Shown: positions 32,244 to 41,350, counted from the first letter of the stretch. The stretch is 64,000 nucleotides of DNA from Streptomyces phaeolivaceus (GCF_009184865.1 NZ_CP045096.1:6820001-6884000); one strand, 5' to 3'. Made by a program: numbers and translations. The notes: generated from the letters alone by a model not told the origin.

Positions 32244-33842
32244 TTAGAGGGGGATGTTTCCGTGCTTCTTCGGGGGGAGGGATTCCCGCTTGGTGCGGAG
32301 TTGGCGTAGGCCTCGGACCAGGTGGCGGCGGGTTTGGGAGGGGGTGATGACGGCGTCGACGTAGCCGCGTTCGGCCGCTGTGTAGGGGTTGAGGAGGGTG
32401 TCCTCGTACTCCTGGATGAGGCGGGCGCGTACCGCTTCTCGTTCGTCGTCGGGGGCGGCGGCGATGGTGCGGCGGTGGAGGATGTTGACGGCGCCCTGGG
32501 CGCCCATGACGGCGATCTGGGCGGTGGGCCAGGCGAGGTTGAGGTCGGCGCCGAGGTGCTTGGAGCCCATGACGTCGTAGGCGCCGCCGAAGGCCTTGCG
32601 GGTGATGACGGTGATGAGGGGGACGGTGGCCTCGGCGTAGGCGTAGATGAGTTTGGCGCCGCGGCGGATGATGCCGTCGTGTTCCTGGCCGACGCCCGGG
32701 AGGAAGCCGGGGACGTCGACGAAGGTGAGGACCGGGACGTTGAAGGCGTCGCAGGTGCGCACGAAGCGGGCCGCTTTTTCGGAGGCGTCGATGTCCAGAC
32801 AGCCCGCGAACTGCATGGGCTGGTTGGCGACGATGCCGACCGGGTGGCCCTCGACGCGGCCGAAGCCGGTGAGGATGTTCGGCGCGAACAGGGCCTGGGT
32901 CTCGAAGAACTCGGCGTCGTCCAGGACGTGTTCGATCACCGTGTGCATGTCGTACGGCTGGTTGGCGCTGTCCGGGACGAGGGTGTCGAGTTCGCGGTCC
33001 TCGGCGGTGAGGGTGAGGTCCGCCTGTTCGGGGAAGGCCGGGGGCTCGCTGAGGTTGTTGGAGGGGAGGTAGGAGAGGAGCTGCTTGACGTACTCGATGG
33101 CGTCCTTCTCGTCACCCGCCATGTGGTGGGCCACGCCCGAGGTGGCGTTGTGGGTGCGGGCGCCGCCGAGTTCCTCGAAGCCGACGTCCTCGCCGGTGAC
33201 CGTCTTGATGACGTCGGGGCCGGTGATGAACATGTGCGAGGTCTGGTCGACCATGACCGTGAAGTCGGTGATCGCCGGGGAGTAGACCGCTCCGCCCGCG
33301 CAGGGGCCGACGACCAGGCTGATCTGCGGGATCACACCGGACGCGTGGGTGTTGCGGCGGAAGATCTCGCCGTACATGCCCAGGGCCATGACGCCCTCCT
33401 GGATGCGGGCGCCGCCGGAGTCGTTGATGCCGATGACGGGGCAGCCGGTCTTCAGGGCGAAGTCCATGACCTTCATGATCTTCTGGCCGAAGACCTCGCC
33501 GAGGGAGCCGCCGAGGACCGTGAAGTCCTGGGAGAACACGGCGACCGGGCGGCCGTCGACCGTGCCGTAGCCGGTCACGACGCCGTCACCGTACGGGCGG
33601 TTGTGCTCCATGCCGAAGTCGGTGGAGCGGTGGCGGGCGAACTCGTCGAACTCGGCGAAGGAGTCCTCGTCGAGAAGCAGTTCGATCCGCTCACGGGCCG
33701 TCAGCTTGCCCTTGGCGTGCTGCTTCTCCACCGCGCGCTCGGAGCCGGCGTGCGTCGCCTCGTGGATACGGCGCTCCAGGTCCGCGAGCTTCCCCGCGGT
33801 CGTGTGGATGTCGATGTGTGCTGGCTCTACCGGCTCGGACAT
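32244..33842 (-). CDS. pccB: propionyl-CoA carboxylase beta subunit (carboxyltransferase)
   Basis: A 532-residue carboxyltransferase that moves CO2 from biotin to propionyl-CoA, giving methylmalonyl-CoA for polyketides and odd-chain metabolism. It has both crotonase-like domains: [14 protein letters not shown] and [17 protein letters not shown] in the first, [10 protein letters not shown] and [16 protein letters not shown] in the second. Asp423 in AYDVM corresponds to Asp422 of S. coelicolor PccB, the residue known to favour propionyl-CoA (acetyl-preferring AccB has Ile). The ATG at 33842 lies 298 bp from birA on the other strand. The gap shows birA's -10 and an inverted repeat near 34078-34117, but no clear pccB promoter. 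Confidence 0.95.
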   Translation of the reverse strand: MSEPVEPAHIDIHTTAGKLADLERRIHEATHAGSERAVEKQHAKGKLTARERIELLLDEDSFAEFDEFARHRSTDFGMEHNRPYGDGVVTGYGTVDGRPVAVFSQDFTVLGGSLGEVFGQKIMKVMDFALKTGCPVIGINDSGGARIQEGVMALGMYGEIFRRNTHASGVIPQISLVVGPCAGGAVYSPAITDFTVMVDQTSHMFITGPDVIKTVTGEDVGFEELGGARTHNATSGVAHHMAGDEKDAIEYVKQLLSYLPSNNLSEPPAFPEQADLTLTAEDRELDTLVPDSANQPYDMHTVIEHVLDDAEFFETQALFAPNILTGFGRVEGHPVGIVANQPMQFAGCLDIDASEKAARFVRTCDAFNVPVLTFVDVPGFLPGVGQEHDGIIRRGAKLIYAYAEATVPLITVITRKAFGGAYDVMGSKHLGADLNLAWPTAQIAVMGAQGAVNILHRRTIAAAPDDEREAVRARLIQEYEDTLLNPYTAAERGYVDAVITPSQTRRHLVRGLRQLRTKRESLPPKKHGNIPL

Positions 33843-34127
33843 CGGGATGCGGCTCCCTGCCTGCTCATGGGGACGTGAGAGATCGGTACTTGCTGCTCGG
33901 TGCGTGCTCAGAAGTGTGTGGGGTTACTCATCCGTAGCGTAGTGCTGCGCCTACCGTTCGGCAGTGCGGCGTTTACCACACTCCCGCCCCCTTCCGCTTG
34001 TACCGTCGGAGCGTCGCGGCGGGACACGTCGGAGGGGCGACATCACGCGAGTGATCGAGCGCCCGTGAACCTCAGCCCCTCAGGGCTGGAATCCGTCCCC
34101 TTCTCGCGGGGCGGAGGATGTCAAACC

Positions 34128-34133
34128 TAGGGT
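34128..34133 (+). promoter_or_regulatory. predicted -10 element (TAGGGT) of birA
   Basis: TAGGGT ends 7 nt before the birA ATG. No ribosome-binding site is present. Confidence 0.4.
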
Positions 34134-34140
34134 GGGTCGC

Positions 34141-35028
34141 ATGACGATCCCACCAGGTGCACAAGGTGACCCGTCCGACGGACCGGGTGAGTCGAGGTCG
34201 GACCGATGGTCCGACCTCGACCGGCCGCCCCTCGACTCCGCCTCCCTGCGCCGTGCCCTCGTCCGGAAAGAGGGGCTCTGGAGCTCTCTGGACGTGGTCC
34301 CGGTCATCGACTCCACCAACACCGACCTCGCGGCCCGCGCCGACCGTCTGCCCGAGGGCGCGGTGCTCGTCGCCGAGGAGCAGCGGGCGGGGCGCGGGCG
34401 GCTCGACCGCATCTGGACCGCGCCCGCGCGCTCCGGCCTGTTCTTCTCCGTCCTCCTCAAGCCGGCGGAGGTGCCCGTCGAGCGCTGGGGCTGGCTGCCG
34501 CTCCTCACCGGTGTCGCCGTGGCGACCGGACTGTCCCGGACCGCCGGGATCGATACGGCACTCAAGTGGCCCAACGACCTGCTGGTGACCGTCGACGGGC
34601 AGGAGCGCAAGGCCGGCGGCATCCTCGCCGAGCGCGCGGGGGCGGACGGCGTGGTCATCGGTATCGGCATCAACGTCAGCCTCCGGGAGGACGAGCTGCC
34701 GGTGCCCGCGGCCGGGTCCCTGGCGCTTGCCGGCGCCGTGACCACGGACCGTGATCCGCTGCTGCGGGCCGTGCTGCGGTCGCTGGAGGACTGGTACGGG
34801 CGGTGGCGGGCGGCCGGGGGCGACCCGTCGGTGAGCGGGCTCCAGGAGACCTACGCCGCCGGGTGCGCGACCTTGGGGCGGAAAGTGCGCGCCGAGCTGC
34901 CCGGGGACCGGTCGGTCGTGGGGGAGGCCGTGGCGGTGGACGGCGACGGGCGGCTGGTGCTCGCCACCGGGGAGGGCGTGCGGGAGCCGGTGGGAGCCGG
35001 GGACATCGTGCACTTGAGGGCCGTGTGA
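34141..35028 (+). CDS. birA: biotin--[acetyl-CoA carboxylase] ligase
   Basis: A 295-residue biotin protein ligase that activates biotin as biotinyl-AMP and attaches it to carrier lysines such as that of AccA2. It has IDSTNTDLAARA, the biotin loop EEQRAGRGRLDRIWTAP (GRGRxxR type), LKWPNDLLV, and KAGGILAE and GIGINVSL in the core. The C-terminal SH3-like domain follows. There is no N-terminal winged helix, so it is a monofunctional ligase, not a repressor. Divergent from pccB, its main client complex. Predicted leaderless ATG at 34141. Confidence 0.93.
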   Translation: MTIPPGAQGDPSDGPGESRSDRWSDLDRPPLDSASLRRALVRKEGLWSSLDVVPVIDSTNTDLAARADRLPEGAVLVAEEQRAGRGRLDRIWTAPARSGLFFSVLLKPAEVPVERWGWLPLLTGVAVATGLSRTAGIDTALKWPNDLLVTVDGQERKAGGILAERAGADGVVIGIGINVSLREDELPVPAAGSLALAGAVTTDRDPLLRAVLRSLEDWYGRWRAAGGDPSVSGLQETYAAGCATLGRKVRAELPGDRSVVGEAVAVDGDGRLVLATGEGVREPVGAGDIVHLRAV

Positions 35029-35196
35029 GCGTCGCGTAGAAGGAGGGAGGTGGAAGGGGCTCCTCCCGGCGCGGGGTGCGTCGGGAACTCCGGGTAACCC
35101 CCATCGGCCCACCTGACGGAGTGAGCTGGCGCACACCTGCCGTAGAGTTGAGGCCGGTCGAGTACGTGACCGCGGGAGATCGGAAGGGCAGCAGGA

Positions 35197-36360
35197 GTGA
35201 GCGTCGAGGACACGGGCTCCGGCACGGACGCGGATGACCGCGTGGAGCCGCCCCCTCTCTCGGCTTCGCTCGAGCGGGGCGAGCCCCACGGCGTGGACGC
35301 CGACGAGGAGGACCCGCTGGCGCTGCGCCTCGAAGGGTTGATCCTCGGGGCCGAGCGCCGGTACACCCCCTTTCAGGCGGCGCGCAGTGCCGGTGTGTCC
35401 ATGGAGCTGGCGTCCCGTTTCTGGCGGGCCATGGGCTTCGCGGACATCGGTCAGGCCAAGGCGCTGACCGAGGCGGACGTCCTCGCGCTGCGACGGCTCG
35501 CCGGTCTCGTGGAGGCGGGGCTGCTGAGCGAGGCCATGGCGGTGCAGGTGGCCCGTTCGACCGGGCAGACCACGGCACGCCTCGCCGAGTGGCAGATCGA
35601 CTCGTTCCTGGAGGGGCTGACCGAGCCGCCGGAGCCGGGCATGACCCGGACCGAGGTGACGTACCCGCTGATCGAGCTGCTGCTGCCGGAGCTGGAGGAG
35701 TTCCTCGTCTACGTCTGGCGACGGCAGCTCGCCGCCGCCACCGGGCGGGTCGTGCAGGCCGCGGACGACGAGGAGATGGTCGACCGGCGGCTCGCCGTCT
35801 GCTTCGCCGACCTCGTCGGCTTCACACGGCTGACCCGTCGTATGGAGGAGGAGGAGCTCGGCGAACTCGTCGAGGCCTTCGAGACCACGGCGGCGGACCT
35901 GGTCGCCGCGAACGGCGGGCGGCTGATCAAGACCCTGGGCGACGAGGTCCTGTACGCCACGGACGACGCGGGTGTGGCCGCCGAGATCGCGCTGCGCCTC
36001 ATCGAGACCATGGCCAACGACGAGAGCATGCCCGAGCTGCGCGTCGGCATGGCCTTCGGCACGGTGACGACGCGGATGGGCGACGTCTTCGGCTCGACCG
36101 TGAACCTCGCCAGTCGGCTCACCTCGATAGCGCCGAAGGACGCGGTCCTCGTCGACGGCGCCTTCGCCGAGGAGCTGACCCGCACGGGCGAGGCGCCCGC
36201 CTCCGAGGCCGAGGCCGCCGAGGCCGCCGCCGCCGCGGAGAAGGAGGGCGAGGAGCCCCCTACGTACCGTTTCGCTCTCCAGCCGATGTGGCAGCGCCCG
36301 GTGCGCGGGCTGGGCGTGGTCCAGCCGTGGCTGCTCACGCGGAGGCCCGGGAAGGCCTGA
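35197..36360 (+). CDS. cya: class III adenylate cyclase
   Basis: A 387-residue cytosolic adenylate cyclase making cAMP, which in Streptomyces affects germination and antibiotic production. The N-terminal region (about 45-165) has a helical domain with a MerR-like helix pattern. The catalytic domain (about 195-340) includes CFADLVGFTRL with the metal-binding Asp, GRLIKTLGDEVLY with the second Asp and adenine Lys, and GSTVNLASRL with the transition-state Asn/Arg. An Ala/Glu-rich insert (about 335-355) precedes the end. The GTG at 35197 is preceded by GCAGGA. Residues around 18-26 (PPPLSASLE) are encoded by a repeat motif also found in hutH. Confidence 0.93.
   Translation: MSVEDTGSGTDADDRVEPPPLSASLERGEPHGVDADEEDPLALRLEGLILGAERRYTPFQAARSAGVSMELASRFWRAMGFADIGQAKALTEADVLALRRLAGLVEAGLLSEAMAVQVARSTGQTTARLAEWQIDSFLEGLTEPPEPGMTRTEVTYPLIELLLPELEEFLVYVWRRQLAAATGRVVQAADDEEMVDRRLAVCFADLVGFTRLTRRMEEEELGELVEAFETTAADLVAANGGRLIKTLGDEVLYATDDAGVAAEIALRLIETMANDESMPELRVGMAFGTVTTRMGDVFGSTVNLASRLTSIAPKDAVLVDGAFAEELTRTGEAPASEAEAAEAAAAAEKEGEEPPTYRFALQPMWQRPVRGLGVVQPWLLTRRPGKA
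35251..35276 (+). repeat. REP-like motif inside the cya 5' coding region
   Basis: Contains the exact complement of the 18-mer CGCTCGAGCGAAGCCGAG present in the hutH insertion at 42323-42366, followed by a C-rich arm. It encodes part of the variable, disordered N-terminus of the cyclase. Confidence 0.6.
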
Positions 36361-36420
36361 GGGCGACTGCGGGGGTGCTGACCTCTGCCGCCGGGTCTTC
36401 TCCGTTCATCGTTTCATCGT

Positions 36421-37257
36421 TCATCTGCCCGGGGTGTCGTCGACGCAGAGGCCGACGAGGGGGACGCACAGGCTCGGCTTCGAGGGTTTGGCGGGGTTTG
36501 TCGTGTCGCCCGGGGTGGTCGGGGGGTTCTGGGCGTCGGGGGCCGCCGCCGCTGGTGGCTGGGTGGGCGTGGGCGGAGTGGGGCGAGGGGCCTGCGGGGT
36601 GCGGGCCGTCGAGGGTGTGTCCGGGGCGGGCGGGGTCCTGGGGAGGCCGCGGGCGCCCGTGTCCGAGGGGAGCCGCACGCCGATGGAGTGGGCGGGCGAG
36701 TAGGACGACGGGGTCGGCGTGGGGGCGGTCGCTCCCGGTGACGACGGCTGTGGCGACGGCTGTGACGGGGGCGGGGACGGCGGCTGGGACGAATGCGGGT
36801 CGCCGCCGCCCATGGGGGTGCCGGCGGTGGGGGTGCCCCCGTCGGCCGAGGGCTCGTCGCCCACGGTCGTACCGGCGTCTGCCGCCTCGTCCATGACGTC
36901 GTCCGCCGCGGTCGGTGCCGGGCCCGCCGCCGTACCGGCACCGGGTCCGCCGTCGGTCGGGTCCGAGGTCAGCCGCAGGAGACTCAGCGCGCCCGCCGCC
37001 AGCGCCATCCCGCCCACCGCGAACAGCAGCTTCCGGGGCCGGGGCCGCCGGTGACGCCCGCGCGGCCGGGGCTCGGGGTTGCCGACCCGGTCCGAGGGAC
37101 CCGACACGAGGGGTGCCGAGGGGTCGGGCGTGAGGGGGGAGGAGGGTGTGGGCGTCGGCTGGTACGGGGTCGTCGATGGGCGCCAGAGCTGTGCTTGTGG
37201 CGCGCGTGGTGCTCCCTGTGCGGTCGGCGTGGGCCTGGTGACCGTGTCCGTCGTCAT
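36421..37257 (-). CDS. Pro/Thr-rich single-pass membrane protein
   Basis: A 278-residue protein with a cytosolic N-terminus rich in Pro and Thr, a basic cluster (RPRGRHRRPRPRKLL), one membrane helix (LFAVGGMALAAGALSLL, about residues 76-93), and a 180-residue Pro/Thr/Ser/Gly-rich extracellular stalk ending in CVPLVGLCVDD. Low-complexity composition prevents family assignment. The topology suggests a surface-exposed protein with an extended stalk and a small disulfide-capable end. The ATG at 37257 has GGGAGGGA just upstream. Convergent with cya. Confidence 0.65.
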   Translation of the reverse strand: MTTDTVTRPTPTAQGAPRAPQAQLWRPSTTPYQPTPTPSSPLTPDPSAPLVSGPSDRVGNPEPRPRGRHRRPRPRKLLFAVGGMALAAGALSLLRLTSDPTDGGPGAGTAAGPAPTAADDVMDEAADAGTTVGDEPSADGGTPTAGTPMGGGDPHSSQPPSPPPSQPSPQPSSPGATAPTPTPSSYSPAHSIGVRLPSDTGARGLPRTPPAPDTPSTARTPQAPRPTPPTPTQPPAAAAPDAQNPPTTPGDTTNPAKPSKPSLCVPLVGLCVDDTPGR

Positions 37258-37487
37258 GTCCGTCCCTCCCCTGCGCGCCGGTGTCCTCGGTGCGCCTGTG
37301 GCGGAGCGCAGATTATGCGCCGGAGTGGGCGGTGTGGCCGGAGAAGGTCCGGATGTCACTCGTACGGGGAAAAGGACGCCCGAGATCGTCAAGGAGGCGG
37401 TCTGCTGGGCTCTCGTTGGGGTGGGTGTTCGGGGTGGCTGCGATGATCGGGGGACAGGAGCTAACAGGCGTTGACCGGGAGGGTTTC

Positions 37488-38288
37488 ATGGGCGACGGAG
37501 AGCGGCGGTTCGGGGAGTTCGTTGTCGTACGGAGGCATGGGTATGTCGCCGAACTCGCGCTCGACCGGCCCAAGGCCATGAACGCCGTGTCGACGGACAT
37601 GGCCCGGTCCGTCGCGGAGGCGTGCGCGGCGCTCGGTGACGACCGGGACGTGCGCGTGGTCGTGGTGACGTCGACGCATGAGCGGGCGTTCTGTGTGGGG
37701 GCGGATCTGAAGGAGCGGAACTCGTTCAGTGACGCCGATCTGGTGCGGCAGCGGCCGGTCGCGCGGGCGGCGTACACCGGCGTACTGGAGCTGCCGATGC
37801 CCACGATCGCCGCCGTGCACGGCTTCGCGTTGGGCGGTGGCTTCGAACTCGCCCTGTCCTGCGACCTGATCGTGGCCGACCGTACGGCGGTGGTGGGGCT
37901 GCCCGAGGTGTCGGTGGGGGTGATCCCGGGGGGTGGGGGGACGCAGTTGCTGCCGCGTCGGGTGGGGGCCGCGCGGGCCGCCGAGCTGATCTTCACGGCA
38001 CGGCGGCTGGAGGCCGGGGAGGCGCGGGAGCTGGGGGTCGTGGACCAGGTGGTGGAGGAGGGGCGGGACCGGGCGGAGGCTCTCGCGCTGGCCGCCCGGA
38101 TCGCCGCGAACTCGCCGGTCGGCCTCCGCGCGGCCAAGCGTGCCCTGCGGCTCGGGCACGGGCTCGATCTACGGGCGGGGCTTGAGGTCGAGGACGCGGC
38201 CTGGCGTTCGGTGGCGTTCTCGGGGGACCGCGCGGAGGGCGTCGCCGCCTTCAACGAGAAGCGAAAGCCGGAGTGGCCGGGGGAGTGA
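37488..38288 (+). CDS. enoyl-CoA hydratase/isomerase-family protein
   Basis: A 266-residue crotonase-fold protein. It shows LALDRPKAMNAVS, the oxyanion-hole part FCVGADLKERNSF, HGFALGGGFELALSCD with the Gly-rich turn, and PEVSVGVIPGGGGTQLLPRRVG, where a Glu is one of the two catalytic acids of true hydratases. ARRLEAGEARELGVVDQVV and the C-terminal helices follow. It probably hydrates enoyl-CoA esters in fatty acid or amino acid breakdown. The ATG at 37488 has GGGAGGG upstream. Confidence 0.9.
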   Translation: MGDGERRFGEFVVVRRHGYVAELALDRPKAMNAVSTDMARSVAEACAALGDDRDVRVVVVTSTHERAFCVGADLKERNSFSDADLVRQRPVARAAYTGVLELPMPTIAAVHGFALGGGFELALSCDLIVADRTAVVGLPEVSVGVIPGGGGTQLLPRRVGAARAAELIFTARRLEAGEARELGVVDQVVEEGRDRAEALALAARIAANSPVGLRAAKRALRLGHGLDLRAGLEVEDAAWRSVAFSGDRAEGVAAFNEKRKPEWPGE

Positions 38289-38454
38289 GCTGGGGTGGGG
38301 GCTGGGGTGATTCGGGGGTGACCGCGCGGAGCCTGGCCGGCGCCCGAGCTCCGGTCTTCCGTCGCGTGGCCTTCCTGGGGCTCGCTGCCCCGGCCGTAGA
38401 CCACCCCGTACCCCTGTTCGCCCCGCCAACGTCTCAAATCGGGTTAAAGCTCCC

Positions 38455-38460
38455 TAGCCT
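38455..38460 (+). promoter_or_regulatory. predicted -10 element (TAGCCT) of the GGDEF gene
   Basis: TAGCCT lies 6 nt before the ATG at 38467 (3 nt before an in-frame GTG at 38464). Leaderless transcript likely. Confidence 0.45.
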
Positions 38461-38466
38461 GGGGTG

Positions 38467-39636
38467 ATGGGAGAGGACAGGCGGCTGAGGGCCGTGGTGG
38501 CGTTGGCGCGTGGGATGGCGGGGGCGCGCACGTCGCCGGAGACGTGGTGGGCGGCTGCGGACGGGTCGTGTCGGGCCCTGTCGGGGAGCTTCGCCGCGCT
38601 GTCCGTGTGGGAGCGGGAGCGCGGGCTGCTGCGGGTGCTTGTCAATGTGGGGAACCGCGCGGGGGACGAGGAGGAGTTCCCGGAGGACGAGACGTATCCG
38701 GTGCACGAGTTCCCCGAGATCGCCGAGTTCCTGCACGAGCGGTGGCTGGAGGGCGGTGAGCCCAACGCCTGGGTGGAGACGGCGGCCGGGCCGGTCGCCG
38801 GGCGGCGGCCCGGCGGCTACTGCCATCAGCGGGTCGCCGCCCTGCGCCGGCGCGGACGCGGCTGCTGCGTCGTCGCGCCGGTCGTGATGAACGGCCGGGC
38901 CTGGGGCGAGCTGTATGTGGCGCGGCCCGCCGGGGAGCCCGTCTTCCACGGTGACGACGCCGCGTTCGCGACCGTGCTCGCCTCCGTCGTGGCGGCCGGG
39001 CTCGCACAGTCCGAGCGGCTGGAGGAGGCCCGGCGGCTGGCCTTCACCGACCCGCTGACCGGACTCGGCAACCGGCGCGCCGTCGACCTCCGGCTCGACG
39101 AGGCGATGGAGGCGCACCGGCGCGACGGCACGGTGATCAGCCTCGTCGTCTGCGACCTCAATGGATTGAAGAAGGTCAATGACTCCTACGGGCACGCGAT
39201 GGGGGATCAGCTGCTGGAACGGTTCGGGTCGGTGTTGTCGCGGTGCGCGGCCGAGCTGCCCCGTGTGCTGGTCGCGCGGCTCGGCGGTGACGAGTTCTGT
39301 CTGCTCGCGGTGGGGCCGTCGGCGGACGACGTGGTGCGGGTCGCCGGGGAACTGTGTGTGCGGGCGCGGGAGTTGGAGCCGGGCGACGGCGTCGCCTGCG
39401 GGGTCGCGTCCACCGGGGATCCGATCGGGCCGCTGCGCTCGGCCCGGCGGCTCTTCCGGCTGGCCGACGCGGCGCAGTACCGGGCCAAGGCCGCCGGTTC
39501 CGTCGAGCCGGTCGTCGCGGGGCGGGAGGGCGAGGGGGCCGAGGACCCGGTGGTCAGCCTCGCCGACCGCCCGCCCGCACCCGTCGACCCCGCACACCCG
39601 GGAGACCGACGCCGCATTCGTGGGCGCCGGCCTTAG
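38467..39636 (+). CDS. cdgE: GAF-GGDEF diguanylate cyclase
   Basis: A 389-residue cytosolic diguanylate cyclase: a GAF-like sensory domain at about residues 25-180, a short coiled linker (LAQSERLEEARRLAFTDPLTG), and a GGDEF domain at about 190-350 with an intact RLGGDEF active site (273-277) and CDLNGLKKVNDSYGHAMGD metal/GTP region. No RxxD inhibitory site precedes GGDEF at the usual distance, so product inhibition is not expected. The c-di-GMP made controls development in Streptomyces. The symbol cdgE rests on recalled synteny with SCO4931. An IS701-type element is inserted at the TAG stop without changing the protein. Confidence 0.85.
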   Translation: MGEDRRLRAVVALARGMAGARTSPETWWAAADGSCRALSGSFAALSVWERERGLLRVLVNVGNRAGDEEEFPEDETYPVHEFPEIAEFLHERWLEGGEPNAWVETAAGPVAGRRPGGYCHQRVAALRRRGRGCCVVAPVVMNGRAWGELYVARPAGEPVFHGDDAAFATVLASVVAAGLAQSERLEEARRLAFTDPLTGLGNRRAVDLRLDEAMEAHRRDGTVISLVVCDLNGLKKVNDSYGHAMGDQLLERFGSVLSRCAAELPRVLVARLGGDEFCLLAVGPSADDVVRVAGELCVRARELEPGDGVACGVASTGDPIGPLRSARRLFRLADAAQYRAKAAGSVEPVVAGREGEGAEDPVVSLADRPPAPVDPAHPGDRRRIRGRRP

Positions 39637-41023
39637 TACTGCAACCGCATCTGGCGTGACGGATGGTCGGCGGTCTCGTTGGTATGACTGTGTGCTGATG
39701 CGCTGACGGTTGAGCAGGTCGAGTCGTGGTCCGAGGGGGTGGCCGGGCTCCATGCCCGGTTCGCCCACCGTTTCGGCAGGTCGGAGCCCCGCGAGCGGGC
39801 GCTGGACTACCTGAACGGACTCGTCGCGCCGCTGGAGAAGAAGAACGGGTGGACGCTGTCCGAGCAGGTCGGGCAGCTCCGCCCGGACGGCGTCCAGCGC
39901 CTGCTCAACCACTCCGACTGGGACGAGAACGCGGTCCGCGACGATGTGCGCGACTTCGTCGTGGAGACCATCGGAGCCAAGAACGCGGTCCTGATCTGCG
40001 ACGACACCGGTTTCCTGAAGAAGGGCACCAAGTCCGCCGGAGTCCAGCGGCAGTACACAGGTACCGCCGGCCGCACGGAGAACTGCCAGATCGGGACCTT
40101 CCTGGCCTACGCCTCCGCCAGGGGGCGGGCATTGATCGACCGTGAGCTCTACATCCCCGTTTCCTGGACGGATGACCGTGAGCGCTGCCGCGCAGCCGGG
40201 ATCGACGACGAGATCCCCTTCGCGACCAAGAATGAGCACTGCAAGTGGATGCTGCAACGTGCCGTCGACGCAGGCATCCCGTTCGCGTGGGTCACCGCTG
40301 ACGAGGCATACGGGCAGGTCAAGCACCTGCGGGTATGGCTGGAGGAACGCAGGATCGCGCACGTACTGGCCACCAAGGTCAACGACACCGTGACCACGGC
40401 GGACGGCGGCGACGCCAGGGTGGACCAGTTGGTCGCCGCCCTGCCCAGGCAAGCGTGGAAGCGGGTTTCCGGGGGCCAGGGCGCGCACGGCGAACGGATC
40501 TACGACTGGGCCCGCGTCGCCATCCGCCCGTACTGGGAGAACGGCTTCGGGCACTGGGTTCTGGCCCGCCGCAGCATCAGCGACCCCACCGAGATCGCCT
40601 ACTACGTCTGCTACGGATCGGTGGCCTCCCGGCTGAAAGACCTGGTCAAGGTAGCCGCCGCGAGGTGGGCGGTGGAGGAGTGCTTCCAGACCGCCAAGGG
40701 CGAGTGCGGCCTGGACCACTACCAGGTGAGGCTCTACCGGGCCTGGTACCGCCACATCACCCTGGCCATGGCCGCCCTCGCCTACCTGACCGCCGTCCGC
40801 GCCGCAGAAGCCGCAAAAGGGGCGGAGCGGACGACGAGCAAGACCTCATACCCCTCAGCGTCCCGGAGATCCGCCGACTGATCGGCCACATCATCGTCAC
40901 GCCCCGCCACCACAGCAACGACCATCATCTGCACTGGTCACGCTTCCGACGACGCAGCCAGGCCCGTGCCCGCCGCTCCCACTACAAACGCCGAGGCCAC
41001 AACCCGCAGATGCGGTTGCAGTA
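39637..41023 (+). mobile_element. IS701-family insertion sequence
   Basis: A 1387-bp element with perfect 17-bp terminal inverted repeats (TACTGCAACCGCATCTG at 39637-39653, complement at 41007-41023), one DDE transposase gene and TTAG direct repeats on both sides (39633-39636 and 41024-41027). Four-base YTAG target duplications are typical of the IS701 family. Removal of the element plus one TTAG restores the end of the GGDEF gene joined to its terminator hairpin, so this is a clean insertion. Confidence 0.95.
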
Positions 41024-41027
41024 TTAG
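39739..41027 (+). pseudogene. IS701-family transposase, interrupted by a -1 frameshift
   Basis: A DDE transposase. Frame 1 (39739-40881, 380 codons) covers the catalytic core: the first Asp in VLICDDTGF, the second in WVTADEAYGQ, and Glu in WAVEECFQTAKGECG. Near 40815-40821 (AAAAGGGG) the conserved C-terminus moves to the -1 frame, giving DLIPLSVPEIRRLIGH and a basic end that reads to 41027. Either one base has been lost from the A/G run or the ribosome slips there by design; both products should be considered. The start is uncertain: GTG at 39739, or a non-standard CTG at 39703 that would add the usual EQVESWSEG stretch. The stop of the long frame is supplied by the target duplication. Confidence 0.75.
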
Positions 41028-41030
41028 GGC

Positions 41031-41064
41031 GGGCCGCACGCCGGGTCGAGTCGGCGTGCGGCCC
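41031..41064 (+). terminator. terminator of the GGDEF gene, separated from it by the insertion
   Basis: GGGCCGCACGCC pairs perfectly with GGCGTGCGGCCC around a 10-nt loop. Before the insertion it lay 2-4 bp after the GGDEF stop codon. It now follows the transposase gene. Confidence 0.8.
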
Positions 41065-41220
41065 TGGGGTGCCCACGGCCAAGGGGGGAGTGGGGCCGTG
41101 GGCCTGTTCGGGGTGTGCTTCGACCTTACTCGCGTACCGGTGCCGAACCTGCTCTGACCTGCGCATTCTGATCAACCTCGGAGCGATCTCGGATCGTTTT
41201 CTGATGAGTTTCTGATCTAC

Positions 41221-41275
41221 GCGGATAGCTCGCGGATAGCTCGCGGATAGCTCGCGGGCGGCTCGCGGGCGGTTC
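41221..41275. repeat. five 11-bp direct repeats upstream of hutH
   Basis: Three perfect GCGGATAGCTC units and two variants (GCGGGCGGCTC, GCGGGCGGTTC) in tandem, about 75-130 bp upstream of the hutH start. An 11-bp period is about one DNA turn, so a protein could bind one face of the helix repeatedly. Confidence 0.7.
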
Positions 41276-41314
41276 CGGGGTGGGGCGGGTAAGGAGTCCC
41301 TCCCGCGTTCGGTC

Positions 41315-41343
41315 GTGACATTCGGCGATTCAGTCCCTACGAT
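41315..41343 (+). promoter_or_regulatory. predicted hutH promoter (GTGACA-17-TACGAT)
   Basis: GTGACA at 41315-41320 and TACGAT at 41338-41343 with a 17-nt spacer. The ATG at 41351 lies 7 nt after the -10, so the mRNA is probably leaderless. Confidence 0.6.
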
Positions 41344-41350
41344 CCTGAAT

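Noticed and set aside
36589..36896. Plus-strand frame continuing past the cya stop as a fusion protein
   Set aside because: It is antisense to the Pro/Thr-rich gene and in a different frame from cya; the cyclase ends normally at 36360.
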